From NCBI GenBank assembly GCA_964017195.1, contig OZ024898.1, positions 10,873,130 through 10,937,129 of the forward strand: DNA of 64,000 nucleotides, read 5' to 3'. Origin of the DNA: Siderastrea radians (lineage: Eukaryota; Cnidaria; Anthozoa; Scleractinia; Rhizangiidae). Of the stretch, positions 58,601 to 63,060 are shown one piece after another. The translations under genes and the position numbers were made by a program. Position 1 is the first letter of the stretch; every line of letters starts with the position of its first letter. A model generated the notes under the pieces. It was not told where the DNA came from and did not search any database. It was given only the letters and a program-made list of their open reading frames with translations.

Positions 58601-61600
58601 CCGACTGAATTGGGAGGGGCTAGGGGACGGACAGGAATGGGGGAGGGGGAACAATCTTCCCGCCACTCGCACCTTTTAAGCTCGGTTCCTGCCACATTGT
58701 TTAACATTTCTCTTGCTTTCCCCACATTAAAAACCACGGATCCCGCGCTTTTTCTTCCCTCCTATACATTTCCCGCCCTCAAAAAAACTCTGTCCACCTC
58801 CCTCCCCACCCCCAATTCCGAAGGCAAACAGTGACTAGGCCTAGCTACAAAAATCCTGAATAATGGACGAAGATCTTTCCGGAATTTCTCCAAAAATGTT
58901 CTAAAAATCTGCAGTTTCACCTCTTAAAATCCGATAAAAACTCCTATAATTTATATAAAAAAAAACTGGGTGACCTGTGGTGGAAATTCTATGGCTCTGG
59001 TAGGCTTTCTGCTAGTGCCCTCAGTCCTAGCTAAATCAACAAGCTCTGCTGAGCCCGTCATTTTGAACTCACTGACAGCAAGGAATGCTGGATTATGGGT
59101 ACAACCGCTGACCGATACTGTGAGGGGGCATCAAAACATTGCAAACCAGGATCGCTTGTGACGAAACTTTTCCAAGTTTCAAGCTTTTTTGTAACAAATT
59201 TAAAAAAACCTTAAAAATATTCACAGAATCTCTGAAAATCTCTCCAAATCTCTTAAAATCCTATAGTTTTCTAAAAGTCCCGAAAAAAATCCGGATTTTT
59301 GTAGCTAGGCCTAACAGTGACCAAGGGCGAAAAAAAGAAAAATGACAAATATAAAAATTAACAAAAAGATTTTCTGGGAAAGTACGTGATTTAAGGAAAA
59401 AGAGGAAATTGTCTTTCTTAGATTTCTTTGAATGTTACAAATAAGTTTTCACAGCCAATAATGAAGCTATGAGTACGTCCAAATCGGTTGCAAGTCACGC
59501 ATATCCCGCACGACGCTAAACACGTAGTGGTAGAATGAAAAAATGTAATAGCAACTACGCCGACGATGAGACTATTTCGACTGTAATTAACTGGAACTAG
59601 CATATTGATCAAACTTTACTACTTTTTAGGAGTACTATAGAAACCAAACTGACTCAGGAGTGACTTCCCCTTAAAACTGAGAAATTTAATTTGTCGTGAC
59701 CGTTAGGAATATAATTGATGTGAATCATTTAATTCTTCAATATTTTAGTAGAATCAATAGTGAAAAGATTTCGATAAAAAACAGGTAGAATTTTTTTATT
59801 TTTGATATCTTGTCCGAGTTATGTTCCTCGCAAACTCGCTTAGATTGCATTGCATTACGTGACACGGAAAGCCCTCAAAGCATTCTAGCTTTCAGGCCAA
59901 TTTGAACACCATCAGAAGTTGCCATTTTACCTTCAAACTACTTAATAAACTACACCGGTCAACAATAATGACCATTAAGTGTTACACAATGTAAAGTCCA
60001 AAGTCAAAGGAGCTGATTGCAAACTGCTGACCATACGTAAATCCAGTTCATACAATGTGAAATTTCACGGGGGTAGTTATACCGAGACGCAAAAGATTGT
60101 AAGTTCTTATCTCAAACGAGCCGTTTCCTTTCGTATTCGCTGTCATGCCGCGAATATTTATTTATGACACAATTTTCTATTAAGACTTATCTTCGAGAAA
60201 TTAAGAGAACGGCATTTGGCATGGCTTTATTTTCACGATTTGAGAAAAAATAGGTTCTCAATGGCAGCCTGTTCGTTTGTTTGTTTTTCAATTTAGTACG
60301 GCCTATGGTTTATTTTTGCGTGGGGGTGCAGAAGTGTATCGTTAGCGCGTTGGACTTCAAATCTGAAGGTTAGTGTTTCCAGCCCCAGTCTCTGCCATCA
60401 TGTTGTTTCCTTAGACAAGGAACTTTACCCCTCATTCTCTCCACCCAGATGTATGAAATGGGTATCGGCGACATACTGCTGGGGGGTAACCCTGCGATAG
60501 ACCTAGCATCCTATCCAGGAGGGAGTAGCAGTACTCTCAGTTGCTACATGTGCAGTTTACCGGGATACGCTCTGGCCGTGTGGGCCTCCTTGGCTCGTGT
60601 GCGACTTTACCTTATCTTTACTTTATTTTAATTATTTTTAAAGATAAATATATAAACGATAAAAACATAATATGCAACAGATATTTCATTTTTTTTAATT
60701 ATAATGATTTTTAACGATATTTTTTGAACAAATCTAAGCAAATCATTCTTTCTTTCATTCATTCGTGGTCATAGAAAATTTGAGGTATGTTTTGCATTTA
60801 AGTAAGTCTCCAAAAACGATCTATTTGAGGCTAAACATTAATGGAATGATGATTTCATAATGACGTGTACCAGTTATGTTCATGCATATTCACTCGTATA
60901 TTGTTAATTCCCATTTTATCTTTTTTTCTTTCTTTTTTTCGCACTTGGTCACTGGAAGCCTTCAGAATAGGGGGTGGGGAGGGAGGTAGACAGAGTTTTG
61001 GACCCGGGTAGAAAAGAGTACGGAAGGTGTACCGAGGCAGGAAAAAAGGCGGGAAACGTGGCTATTAATGTTAAGAAAGCCACAAAAATAGTTTAAACTG
61101 TGGCGGGAACCGAGATTAAAGAGTGCGGGTGGCGGGAAGTTGCCCTCCCCCCCCTCCCTATTCAGAAATGGCGGAAATTCGAATCCAGGTATTAAGGTCT
61201 CAAGAAACGGTTCATTTGCCGTTAGATAATGATTATTTGATAAAACGATGTAACGATAACATCATCATGACGTCATCAAAATATTTTGATGCATTCTCAC
61301 CCGTGGTCACTCGTGGTCACTCGTGTGTACTTTTAGACACGTCCCCGTGAGCCGTGACAGTCCTGGACAGATGTTTCGTCCTTGTTAGGACTCATCAGCA
61401 TGGAAGATTCCGGCCAAACCGAGGAAACCGTGTTTGTGTGGCTTTTGTTGTTCATTAGTTTTAAAACCTGGCTGCTTGCAACTCTTTTATTCCATCTCTA
61501 TTTTGCCGTTTACAGTTATTGAATACTTTTCCATGCTATCTAACTTTAGCATTAATCAGTTTCATTTAAGTACATAATCTATTTTTTTTAGTCTCGTTCT

Positions 61601-61975
61601 AGTCACACGTTCTTTATTTCTGTTTGCCTTTCAGAGACCCGTTGCGAATATAAGTCCGATTCTAAAACCTTTATTTTTTCACTTGTCAACAAGCCAGGCT
61701 GGGCTCCAGTCAAACTATCTCCACCAGGAAAATTGGGTTCCCCCCAATCCTTCAGACTTGCTATCAGCGATTGCTCAAGTAGTCTTCCTGTGTTCGGATT
61801 TGGAGGTGATATTTTCTTAAGAGGACCCAACTACGATTCCGTCTCTTACCTTGGCTTTTGTTACAGTGCACCGAGCGGACACAGCCAGGGCAGCTCCTTC
61901 GCCAATACTTTCCTGGCAGGTAGCCAGAAGTTTAAACCGGACGAAATAGAAGTATTCTTTTCGAATCAACTTTAA
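30760..61975 (+). CDS. Putative secreted TLDc-domain protein, multi-exon, with an in-frame TGA
   Basis: Proposed exons: 30760-30850 (signal peptide), 51218-51346 (charged coil), 57265-57504 (first half of TLDc) and 61635-61975 (second half and stop). Every junction is phase 1, and the joins give sensible codons. TLDc domains occur in OXR1/NCOA7-type V-ATPase interactors. Cnidarians also have many secreted TLDc proteins of unknown role, which this resembles. Recognisable pieces are WQASRDGWEAKRFHDLCDGK, GPTVTIVKVNKYIFGAYTSR, KTFIFSLVNKPGWAPVKL, GFGGDIFL and KFKPDEIEVFF. A TGA at 57372-57374 sits where I expect a Cys before the W-x-A-S motif, so the gene may be a pseudogene, an allele with a nonsense change, or a selenoprotein. 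The 20-kb first intron and choice of first exon are inference; the last two exons are firmly linked. Confidence 0.6.
30851..31294. other. Intron of the putative TLDc gene, nothing recognised
   Basis: AT-rich with no supported feature. Confidence 0.35.
31295..31674. mobile_element. MITE with AGGGTGC-type inverted ends (hAT-like)
   Basis: The left end TAGGGTGCATTCTTTTGGGA is matched inversely by TCCCAAAAGAACGCACCCTT at the right. The interior repeats ATTCCG-type motifs in both directions (for example GTTCATTCTG and CAGAATGAAC). The AGGGTGC terminus suggests the hAT superfamily, but no clear 8-bp target duplication could be aligned. Confidence 0.75.
31675..32350. other. Intron, nothing recognised
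   Basis: No supported feature. A poly-T/GTTT stretch lies at about 32050-32090. Confidence 0.35.
32351..32511. mobile_element. Foldback MITE with about 73-bp arms
   Basis: The left arm 32351-32424 (starting AAATCGCACGACC, ending CTCAAAATTACAC) is the near-exact inverse of the right arm 32439-32511 (ending GGTCGTGCGATTT). A 14-nt loop separates them. Transcribed RNA would form a long, nearly perfect hairpin. Confidence 0.8.
32655..32900 (+). repeat. Dispersed repeat with TGACGTCA, copy 1
   Basis: Starts TAAAGTGCCCATGAACTAAA and contains AAATCGTGTCTCCGAA and TATGACGTCATAAATCGTGC. A diverged copy lies inverted at about 50600-50980. The TGACGTCA palindrome is an ATF/CREB core but here belongs to a repeat. 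Confidence 0.5.
32901..34024. other. Intron, nothing recognised
   Basis: Open frames near 33007-33449 have no domain or splice support. No repeat identified. Confidence 0.35.
34025..34160. mobile_element. 136-bp MITE with GGCCCCAGTTGTTCAAA ends
   Basis: The 17-bp terminal repeats GGCCCCAGTTGTTCAAA and TTTGAACAACTGGGGCC are perfect inverses. The interior repeats TATCCA(G/A)TGGATA palindromes. A well-defined non-autonomous DNA element. Confidence 0.85.
34223..34880. repeat. 57-bp tandem repeat rich in GGAATTCC
   Basis: Units of 57 bp (starts at about 34457, 34514, 34571 and 34628) read GGAATTCCGCCGGAATTATT then GCCGGCATTCCGC and end GGAATTCCAGCC, with degenerate units on both sides. The left edge is ACATCCCTAGTAAAAACAG. 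The same edge, inverted, borders a related array at 48925-49243. Because 57 is divisible by three, long spurious reading frames appear on both strands. Confidence 0.85.
34881..35969. other. Intron, nothing recognised
   Basis: AT-rich. ATACATACAAACATACATAC lies near 34907-34926. No gene or element supported. Confidence 0.35.
35970..36060 (-). repeat. Repeat end related to the octamer-array flank
   Basis: Its reverse complement contains GTAAGGTTGTAAGGGCCTTA and ACGAAACCTTACACTGAAAA and then GTAAATCGTGCCT. This is nearly identical to the forward sequence at 47009-47078 beside the octamer array. It appears to be a solo copy of the element from which the array may have grown. Confidence 0.6.
36061..37415. 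other. Intron, nothing recognised
   Basis: No exon, repeat or RNA gene could be supported. Confidence 0.35.
37416..37535. repeat. 15-bp minisatellite, eight units
   Basis: Eight units of GACTAGTAAAACGCG with small variants, immediately preceded by GGACT repeats (37389-37415). On the minus strand the frame reads F-T-S-P-R repeats, a consequence of the 15-bp period. Confidence 0.85.
37806..37907. mobile_element. Small foldback element
   Basis: AGTTATGGATGCGCTTGGGA and its inverse TCCCAAGTTCATCCGTAACT form 25-bp arms with about three mismatches, around a centre with GAGAGCAA and GCTCTCGAG. Sequence resembling it is at 52810-52950. Confidence 0.55.
38030..38195 (-). repeat. GTGTAGCAGCT repeat, copy 1
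   Basis: The reverse complement has CCAGTAGTGTAGCACCTCTC, AAGCTTGTATTTTCA, TGTAGCAGCTCTACTG and TTTGTTCTATTGTTTAGC. The forward sequence at 47268-47400 shows the same blocks in the same order, so the two copies are inverted to each other. Confidence 0.6.
38330..38870 (-). repeat. Inverted duplication, left arm
   Basis: Its reverse complement matches 42000-42540 piecewise: AGCACATTTGTCTTTTTC with ATGGGGCC; CGTCTCCGTCCCCGATTATG with GCTCCT; and AACATCGGCTATTTTCC with the surrounding CTTTCAACGAAAC. The two arms lie about 3.1 kb apart. Confidence 0.65.
39060..39960 (+). repeat. Direct duplication, left copy
   Basis: Shared order with 40170-40980: AGTGTTGCAGCGTTTC, GCTGAATGAATCAATG, TTATGGGCTCTGAAATGTGG, AATCATCGTTCAAAGCGGA, TTAGAATTCACC, CATGGCATCCGATTT and AAAACCTACTGTTTG. 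A third partial copy (GATCACATGACTGA, AAAAGGCGTCAAAATCTTG) is at 53020-53100. Family unknown. Confidence 0.6.
40170..40980 (+). repeat. Direct duplication, right copy
   Basis: The counterpart of 39060-39960, with GTGTTGCAGTGTTTCATTG, TATTGGCTCTGAAATATGG, AATCATCGTTCAAAGCGGAT and TACATGGCATCCGATTTCTA. Divergence and several indels suggest an old duplication or two insertions of one repeat family. Confidence 0.6.
40981..41599. other. Intron, nothing recognised
   Basis: No supported feature. Around 41087-41112 a GACGCTGTTGG motif is duplicated. Confidence 0.35.
41600..41951 (-). pseudogene. Acidic Ser/Asp-rich reading frame, frameshifted fragment
   Basis: On the minus strand one frame starts MASEITFVGAEEIQFLSSVS at 41961 and another continues RKALGANFLDSDSEYEKYTS, SDDGSENISDKSCGEYASDM and LDEDFPVRRMKR. 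Joining the two would need one frameshift near 41895. Acidic amino-terminal regions like this occur in piggyBac-type transposases and in some nuclear proteins. I cannot assign it; it may be a transposon fragment. Confidence 0.3.
42000..42540 (+). repeat. Inverted duplication, right arm, with 24-bp tandem array
   Basis: Inverse counterpart of 38330-38870. It contains six copies of a 24-bp unit (TATCTCACGTCCCTACGCGT plus CCCC) at about 42337-42480. The homologous place in the left arm has only a short GGGGACGCGGGGACA stretch, so the array expanded in one arm only. Confidence 0.7.
42962..42983. repeat. Perfect 22-bp palindrome
   Basis: CAAGAGAGGA-TATCCTCTCTTG with no spacer. It reads identically on both strands. 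No surrounding element was identified. Confidence 0.6.
44232..44369 (+). CDS. Walker A exon of the ATPase relic
   Basis: 46 codons with clean borders (acceptor TTCACTTCACAG, donor GTATAA), phase 0 on both sides, no stop. P-A-A-V-G-D-P-D-S-G-K-S-T-A matches the G-x4-G-K-S/T nucleotide-binding loop, followed by CKVAIACTGGWKHNFFASVS. Confidence 0.6.
44593..44829 (+). CDS. Walker B/sensor exon of the ATPase relic
   Basis: Acceptor GATGATTTTGCAG. Open through VSGKVASHTTMGYVMEDPTR, NINCHGEWTPKCCPIFSINH and VVDWLSKPDRER to TAA at 44827-44829. M-G-Y-V-M-E-D is a candidate Walker B and P-I-F-S-I-N a candidate sensor 1. A potential donor at 44809 (AAAG|GTGTAA) could instead continue to a lost exon. 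Confidence 0.5.
   Translation, partial: VSGKVASHTTMGYVMEDPTRPQDVGEAAKKFFNEGSNINCHGEWTPKCCPIFSINHHVVDWLSKPDRERCKKSRKMLV
44830..45383. other. Intron, nothing recognised
   Basis: AT-rich; no further ATPase exon could be found. Confidence 0.35.
45384..46762. repeat. Octamer satellite array, GTAAGGCT, about 170 units
   Basis: Roughly 1.38 kb of 8-bp units with an invariant GTAAGG core and a variable last dinucleotide (mostly CT, also CC, GT and TT). Since 8 is not divisible by 3 and the minus-strand unit AGCCTTAC has no stop in any frame, all three minus-strand frames stay open as L-T-A-L-Q-P-Y-S repeats. These are not genes. Higher-order blocks (GGT-TGT-AGG-GC at intervals) suggest secondary duplication. 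On the + strand each unit contains GTAAG, the core of a 5' splice site. Confidence 0.95.
46763..47008. other. C-rich and A-rich simple sequence next to the array
   Basis: A run of C with a few interruptions (46840-46866) followed by a run of A (46867-46876). Otherwise nothing recognised. Confidence 0.5.
47009..47078 (+). repeat. Repeat end linked to the octamer array
   Basis: CTGTAAGGTTGTAAGGGCCT then TACACGAAACCTTACACTGA and GTAAATCGTGCCTGG. Nearly identical to the reverse complement of 35985-36050. It contains two octamer-like units, so it may be the seed of the array. Confidence 0.6.
47268..47400 (+). repeat. GTGTAGCAGCT repeat, copy 2
   Basis: GTAGTGTAGCAGCTCTCGTA, AGCTTGTAATTCTAGTGG, TAGTGTAGCAGCTGC and TTTGTTCTATTGTTTTCTCG. 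Inverse counterpart of 38030-38195. Confidence 0.6.
47401..48924. other. Intron, nothing recognised
   Basis: The open frame at 47625-47918 (97 codons) has no recognisable domain or splice context. No repeat identified. Confidence 0.35.
48925..49243. repeat. GGAATTCC-rich degenerate repeat, inverted relative to 34223-34880
   Basis: It has many variants of CTGGAATTCCGCCGGACTCC and ends GGAATTCCGGGCC then TATTTTTACTAGGGATGT, which is the inverse of the left edge at 34223. Units are more diverged than in the other array. Confidence 0.75.
49244..49645. other. Intron with homopolymer tracts
   Basis: Poly-T near 49370-49382, then G-rich (49403-49420) and C-rich (49460-49472) tracts. No gene seen. 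Confidence 0.4.
49646..49692. repeat. (ATT)n microsatellite
   Basis: About 16 uninterrupted ATT units. Confidence 0.95.
49693..50599. other. Intron, nothing recognised
   Basis: No supported feature. Confidence 0.35.
50600..50980 (-). repeat. Dispersed repeat with TGACGTCA, copy 2 (inverted)
   Basis: Its reverse complement starts TTAAAGTGCCTATGAATTGA and contains AAGTGTCTCCATTTTGCGC and GTGACGTCACAAATCGCGC, paralleling 32655-32900. Confidence 0.5.
51218..51346 (+). CDS. TLDc gene exon 2: charged coil
   Basis: Acceptor TGGTATATCTTACAG, donor GTAGGT, exactly 43 codons in phase 1-1. The peptide includes SESIPEKRQVNDEGSGKTLK then EKVVELIKKLLEDVSNLDEN and C-R. The heptad-like Leu/Ile spacing suggests a short coil. 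Joined to the exon at 57265 it reads ...DENCR-E-NGLKQSV..., a smooth transition into TLDc. Confidence 0.6.
51347..52329. other. Intron with a possible degraded transposon
   Basis: GAAACGCCGTTTGATTAA at 51525 is inversely similar to GGCGTTTAATCGAG at 52009-52022, and GGGGCGTTTATTTAAAA lies near 51972. These may be the termini of one old element of about 500 bp. No gene. Confidence 0.3.
52330..52727 (-). pseudogene. 5'-truncated LINE: reverse transcriptase carboxy-terminus and 3' UTR
   Basis: On the minus strand 52727-52548 encodes 59 residues with N-T-R-S-S-S-K, TNYGKFSVKCTEAQIW, S-L-P-E-S-L-K and LKAYSLFKK. The T-N-Y-G-K..IW.S-L-P pattern is the carboxy-terminal segment of many Jockey/CR1-like LINE reverse transcriptases. 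A non-coding 3' region follows to about 52330. No 5' part is present. Confidence 0.7.
53150..53560 (-). repeat. Inverted duplication, left arm
   Basis: The reverse complement shares blocks with 55130-55560: TTGAAATTTGATATAC, AAAACACGCA, GGTACCTCAA, TTTTGCTTTCG, AAATATTTA(C/T)ATCCA, TTATGCAAAA and GAATTGACTCCG. Arms are about 1.6 kb apart. Family unknown. Confidence 0.6.
53977..54013. repeat. 17-bp perfect hairpin carrying CCAAT boxes
   Basis: CTGATTGGCCAGAAAAA and its inverse TTTTTCTGGCCAATCAG around a 3-nt loop. Each arm has a CCAAT/ATTGG core. Confidence 0.6.
54014..55129. other. Intron, nothing recognised
   Basis: CCCCGAAGAAGGACGGC at 55061 with CTGTCCGAAATATCGGG nearby resembles 3' pieces of retroelements, but was too short to assign. 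Otherwise AT-rich. Confidence 0.35.
55130..55560 (+). repeat. Inverted duplication, right arm
   Basis: Inverse counterpart of 53150-53560 (block list given there). Confidence 0.6.
55676..55860 (+). CDS. Possible exon of unknown gene
   Basis: Acceptor TTTGTTTTAG and donor GTATGT frame 61 codons: EIYTTAKLRQDHNANKIQPD, AKHSKQRIRSKINHIVPLDR and PGVVLPSIQDVL. Basic and His/Asn-rich, with no domain recognised. It starts in phase 1 and ends in phase 0, so it does not fit between the TLDc exons, which are all phase 1. It may belong to another, perhaps decayed, gene. Confidence 0.3.
56010..56192 (+). CDS. Possible continuation exon of unknown gene
   Basis: If spliced at the second AG (56008-56009), phase 0 matches the end of 55676-55860. 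The frame reads QPYDVFNMTVWPSNIVIKAA, GDKLLMNKFIRQNFGGGLTE and VLSVWELIPLKRNRELGEW, then TGA at 56190-56192. A GTGAAA donor overlaps the stop. No domain recognised. Confidence 0.3.
   Translation, partial: HQPYDVFNMTVWPSNIVIKAAGDKLLMNKFIRQNFGGGLTEVLSVWELIPLKRNRELGEW
56193..57264. other. Intron, nothing recognised
   Basis: A 9-bp hairpin, TCTATTGTG-T-CACAATAGA, is at 56353-56371. Poly-T and G-rich tracts lie at 57110-57150. The open frame at 56628-56849 has no domain. Confidence 0.35.
57265..57504 (+). CDS. TLDc gene exon: first half of the TLDc domain, with in-frame TGA
   Basis: Acceptor TGGCTTTTCCACAG, donor GTAAGT, phase 1-1, 80 codons. It reads NGLKQSVIVGSSNEHLTNLK, EFLKPVAQSGHHWER, then TGA (57372-57374), then WQASRDGWEAKRFHDLCDGK and GPTVTIVKVNKYIFGAYTSR and SWG. 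Family members as I recall them have C-W-R-A-S or C-Y-R-A-S here, so TGA replaces a Cys codon. Apart from that codon the exon is intact and conserved. Confidence 0.8.
57678..58212. mobile_element. 535-bp mariner-like MITE
   Basis: Ends CAGTCGAGCCAGGTC and GACCTGGCTCGACTG, flanked by TA on both sides (57676-57677 and 58213-58214). The inverted similarity runs on for about 70 bp (TTGAAGTTAATTATTGC inside the left arm and its inverse in the right). TA duplication points to Tc1/mariner/pogo. Confidence 0.8.
58390..59345 (-). repeat. Inverted duplication in the TLDc intron, left arm (interrupted)
   Basis: The reverse complement matches 60945-61370: TTTCCGCCATTT-type sequence, TGACGTCATCAAAATATTTTG (shortened in this arm), AGTGACCACG, GGGAGGTGGACAGAGTTTT and CTTCCAGTGACCAAG. 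The arm is split by the hAT-like element at 58836-59313. Confidence 0.65.
58836..59313. mobile_element. 478-bp hAT-like element with 8-bp target duplication
   Basis: The termini TAGGCCTAGCTACAAAAATC and GATTTTTGTAGCTAGGCCTA are perfect inverses (21 bp). The 8-bp duplication ACAGTGAC is exact at 58828-58835 and 59314-59321. Eight-bp duplications are typical of hAT elements. The uninterrupted target is seen in the other repeat arm, which confirms the insertion. Confidence 0.88.
59346..60326. other. Intron, nothing recognised
   Basis: AT-rich; no supported feature. Confidence 0.35.
60327..60640 (+). mobile_element. tRNA-derived SINE
   Basis: The head GTGTATCGTTAGCGCGTTGG resembles a tRNA A box and D arm, with a degenerate B box (AGGTTAGTGTTTCCAGCCCC). 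The body contains AAGGAACTTTACCCC, GGTATCGGCGACATACTGCT, GGGGGGTAACCCTGCGATAG, CTAGCATCC and CTTGGCTCGTGTGCGACTTT, which I recognise as a common coral-type SINE body. An AT-rich tail follows. Sense orientation in the TLDc intron. Confidence 0.8.
60945..61370 (+). repeat. Inverted duplication in the TLDc intron, right arm
   Basis: Uninterrupted inverse counterpart of 58390-59345. It contains a TGACGTCA palindrome (61268-61275) and C-rich stretches. Confidence 0.65.
61361..61404 (-). ncRNA. Hammerhead ribozyme motif
   Basis: On the minus strand: CTGATGA, stem II GTCC-TAACAA-GGAC, then GAAAC, a 4-nt loop, GT and the cleavage-site C (GAAAC-ATCT-GTC). The conserved core is complete and stem II is perfect. 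Stem I (CATG with CAGG side) pairs only weakly. Stem III is two base pairs. It lies next to the right inverted-repeat arm, antisense to the TLDc gene and 230 bp before its last exon. Probably the ribozyme of a retroelement. Confidence 0.72.
61635..61975 (+). CDS. TLDc gene last exon: second half of the TLDc domain and stop
   Basis: Acceptor TGCCTTTCAG at 61625-61634, phase 1, joining SWG-E-TRCEYKSDSKTFIFSL. It continues VNKPGWAPVKLSPPGKLGSP, VFGFGGDIFLRGPNYDSVSY, LGFCYSAPSGHSQGSSFANT and FLAGSQKFKPDEIEVFFSNQ-L, then TAA at 61973-61975. The conserved F-G-G-D-I and P-D-E-I-E-V-F elements place the end of the TLDc domain at the protein's carboxy-terminus. A candidate poly(A) signal AATAAA is at 62248-62253. 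Confidence 0.88.
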
Positions 61976-61982
61976 AAAGTTA

Positions 61983-62129
61983 AATTTCAATTGTTTTTAT
62001 GAATTTTTTGACGCTACACCGTGTCAGTTAAATTTATGACCTGACCAAGTTATTGTGAACAAGACTTTAGCAGAATTTTACTTTCAATACGGCGTAACGT
62101 CAAAAAATTCATAAAGTCAACTGAAATTG
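61983..62129. mobile_element. MITE directly after the TLDc stop codon
   Basis: The arms 61983-62022 and 62089-62129 are inverse repeats of about 40 bp; TTTATGAATTTTTTGACG (61996-62013) and CGTCAAAAAATTCATAAA (62098-62115) are perfect. It probably lies within the 3' UTR. Confidence 0.7.
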
Positions 62130-62516
62130 TACATCCCTACAAAATTAACTATTCCGCCATGTGTTATTAAAAATTTAAGCCCGGTAGAAAGGTTTTTGTC
62201 TTTAGCTTATGTTCTTTTAAATACAACAATTAAAATTCTAAATTGAAAATAAAAGGCCCGTAGCATTTTAATTTTATAACGTGACCGGCCTTTTAATATT
62301 AACAGTGATATAAAACATTAAAACAATTCAAATTGTTATCTTTAGAAGACGTGACAATTTTCATTGTTATTAAAGGCCCGTTTACATGGAAAGAGAGTGC
62401 CCCTAGGGGATAGGGGCACCCTACTACTATAGTTGAAGATCCCGTCGTTCTTCACGCAAAGTTCGATCATGGTAAGGGCACCCTCCCTAGCAGGGTCAAG
62501 ACATAGCGTCATTTTA

Positions 62517-62563
62517 CATGAGCTGAATTGCCCCTACCTCGGGTAGGGGCAATTCAGCTCATG
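62517..62563. repeat. Perfect 22-bp hairpin
   Basis: CATGAGCTGAATTGCCCCTA-CC and its exact inverse around the 3-nt loop TCG. It lies inside the Harbinger-like element and reproduces its GCCCCTA terminal motif, so it may be a solo terminus joined head to head. Confidence 0.8.
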
Positions 62564-62568
62564 CAAAA

Positions 62569-62608
<40 letters not shown>

Positions 62609-62668
62609 CATGCAATTTTTAAAAAGCTAAACTAGAGAGCAGCACTGTGCTAACTTAAGTTGTAAAAC

Positions 62669-62962
62669 TTATTTCTTTAAAAAAATTGTTTTAAAAACTT
62701 CCACTATCTCCGTTGACCAAGAAAACGTCTTCGCCTTCTTGTTGCTTTTACTTTGGCTTGCCGGTGCTTTTCGCTTGTTGACGTTTGTTAATGATTTCGC
62801 GCTCGCTCTCTGGGTGTATTGGTCGCTTTCTTCGACCTCGAAAGCGCTTTCCTCCATCAGATCTTCCTCCATTGCGTCCCTCGTCGTTTCTGAACCTTCA
62901 GGATGACTCTCAGTCATTATTTGCAGTTGAAACCCAACCCCTAGGGGCACTCTCCCTCGCAT
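62669..62962 (-). CDS. Partial Myb/SANT-like ORF inside the second Harbinger-like element
   Basis: 97 residues on the minus strand: MRGRVPLGVGFQLQIMTESH, an acidic stretch (METDAMEEDLME-type, with EEDLMEESAFEVEESDQ), a Lys-rich stretch (SKSNKKAKT) and then FSWSTEIVEVFKTIF. The W-S-T-E-I-V-E pattern resembles the start of a Myb/SANT-like domain, and the frame then ends. The better start may be the Met at about 62917 (MTESHPEGSE). A truncated accessory ORF. Confidence 0.45.
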   Translation of the reverse strand: MRGRVPLGVGFQLQIMTESHPEGSETTRDAMEEDLMEESAFEVEESDQYTQRASAKSLTNVNKRKAPASQSKSNKKAKTFSWSTEIVEVFKTIFLKK

Positions 62963-63060
62963 GTAAAACGAACCGCGTAATACAAAGGAGAAGGGGAACT
63001 CTACTATCTAGGGTAAACCTACTACCTAGGGGCAACCTCTCTCACGTAAACGGCCCCTTA

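Larger units (their letters stand above)
62373..63057 (-). mobile_element. Second Harbinger-like element
   Basis: Ends AAGGCCCGTTTAC and GTAAACGGCCCC, flanked by TTA (62370-62372 and 63058-63060), a typical PIF/Harbinger duplication. CCCCTAGG motifs recur inside both ends. It contains a (TAA)n microsatellite (62569-62608), a 22-bp perfect hairpin (62517-62563) and a minus-strand partial Myb-like ORF (62669-62962). Confidence 0.75.

Noticed and set aside
60340..60410. Genuine tRNA gene at the SINE head
   Set aside because: The B box is degenerate, the arms pair poorly and it is followed by a known-type SINE body. It is a tRNA-derived promoter region, not a tRNA gene.
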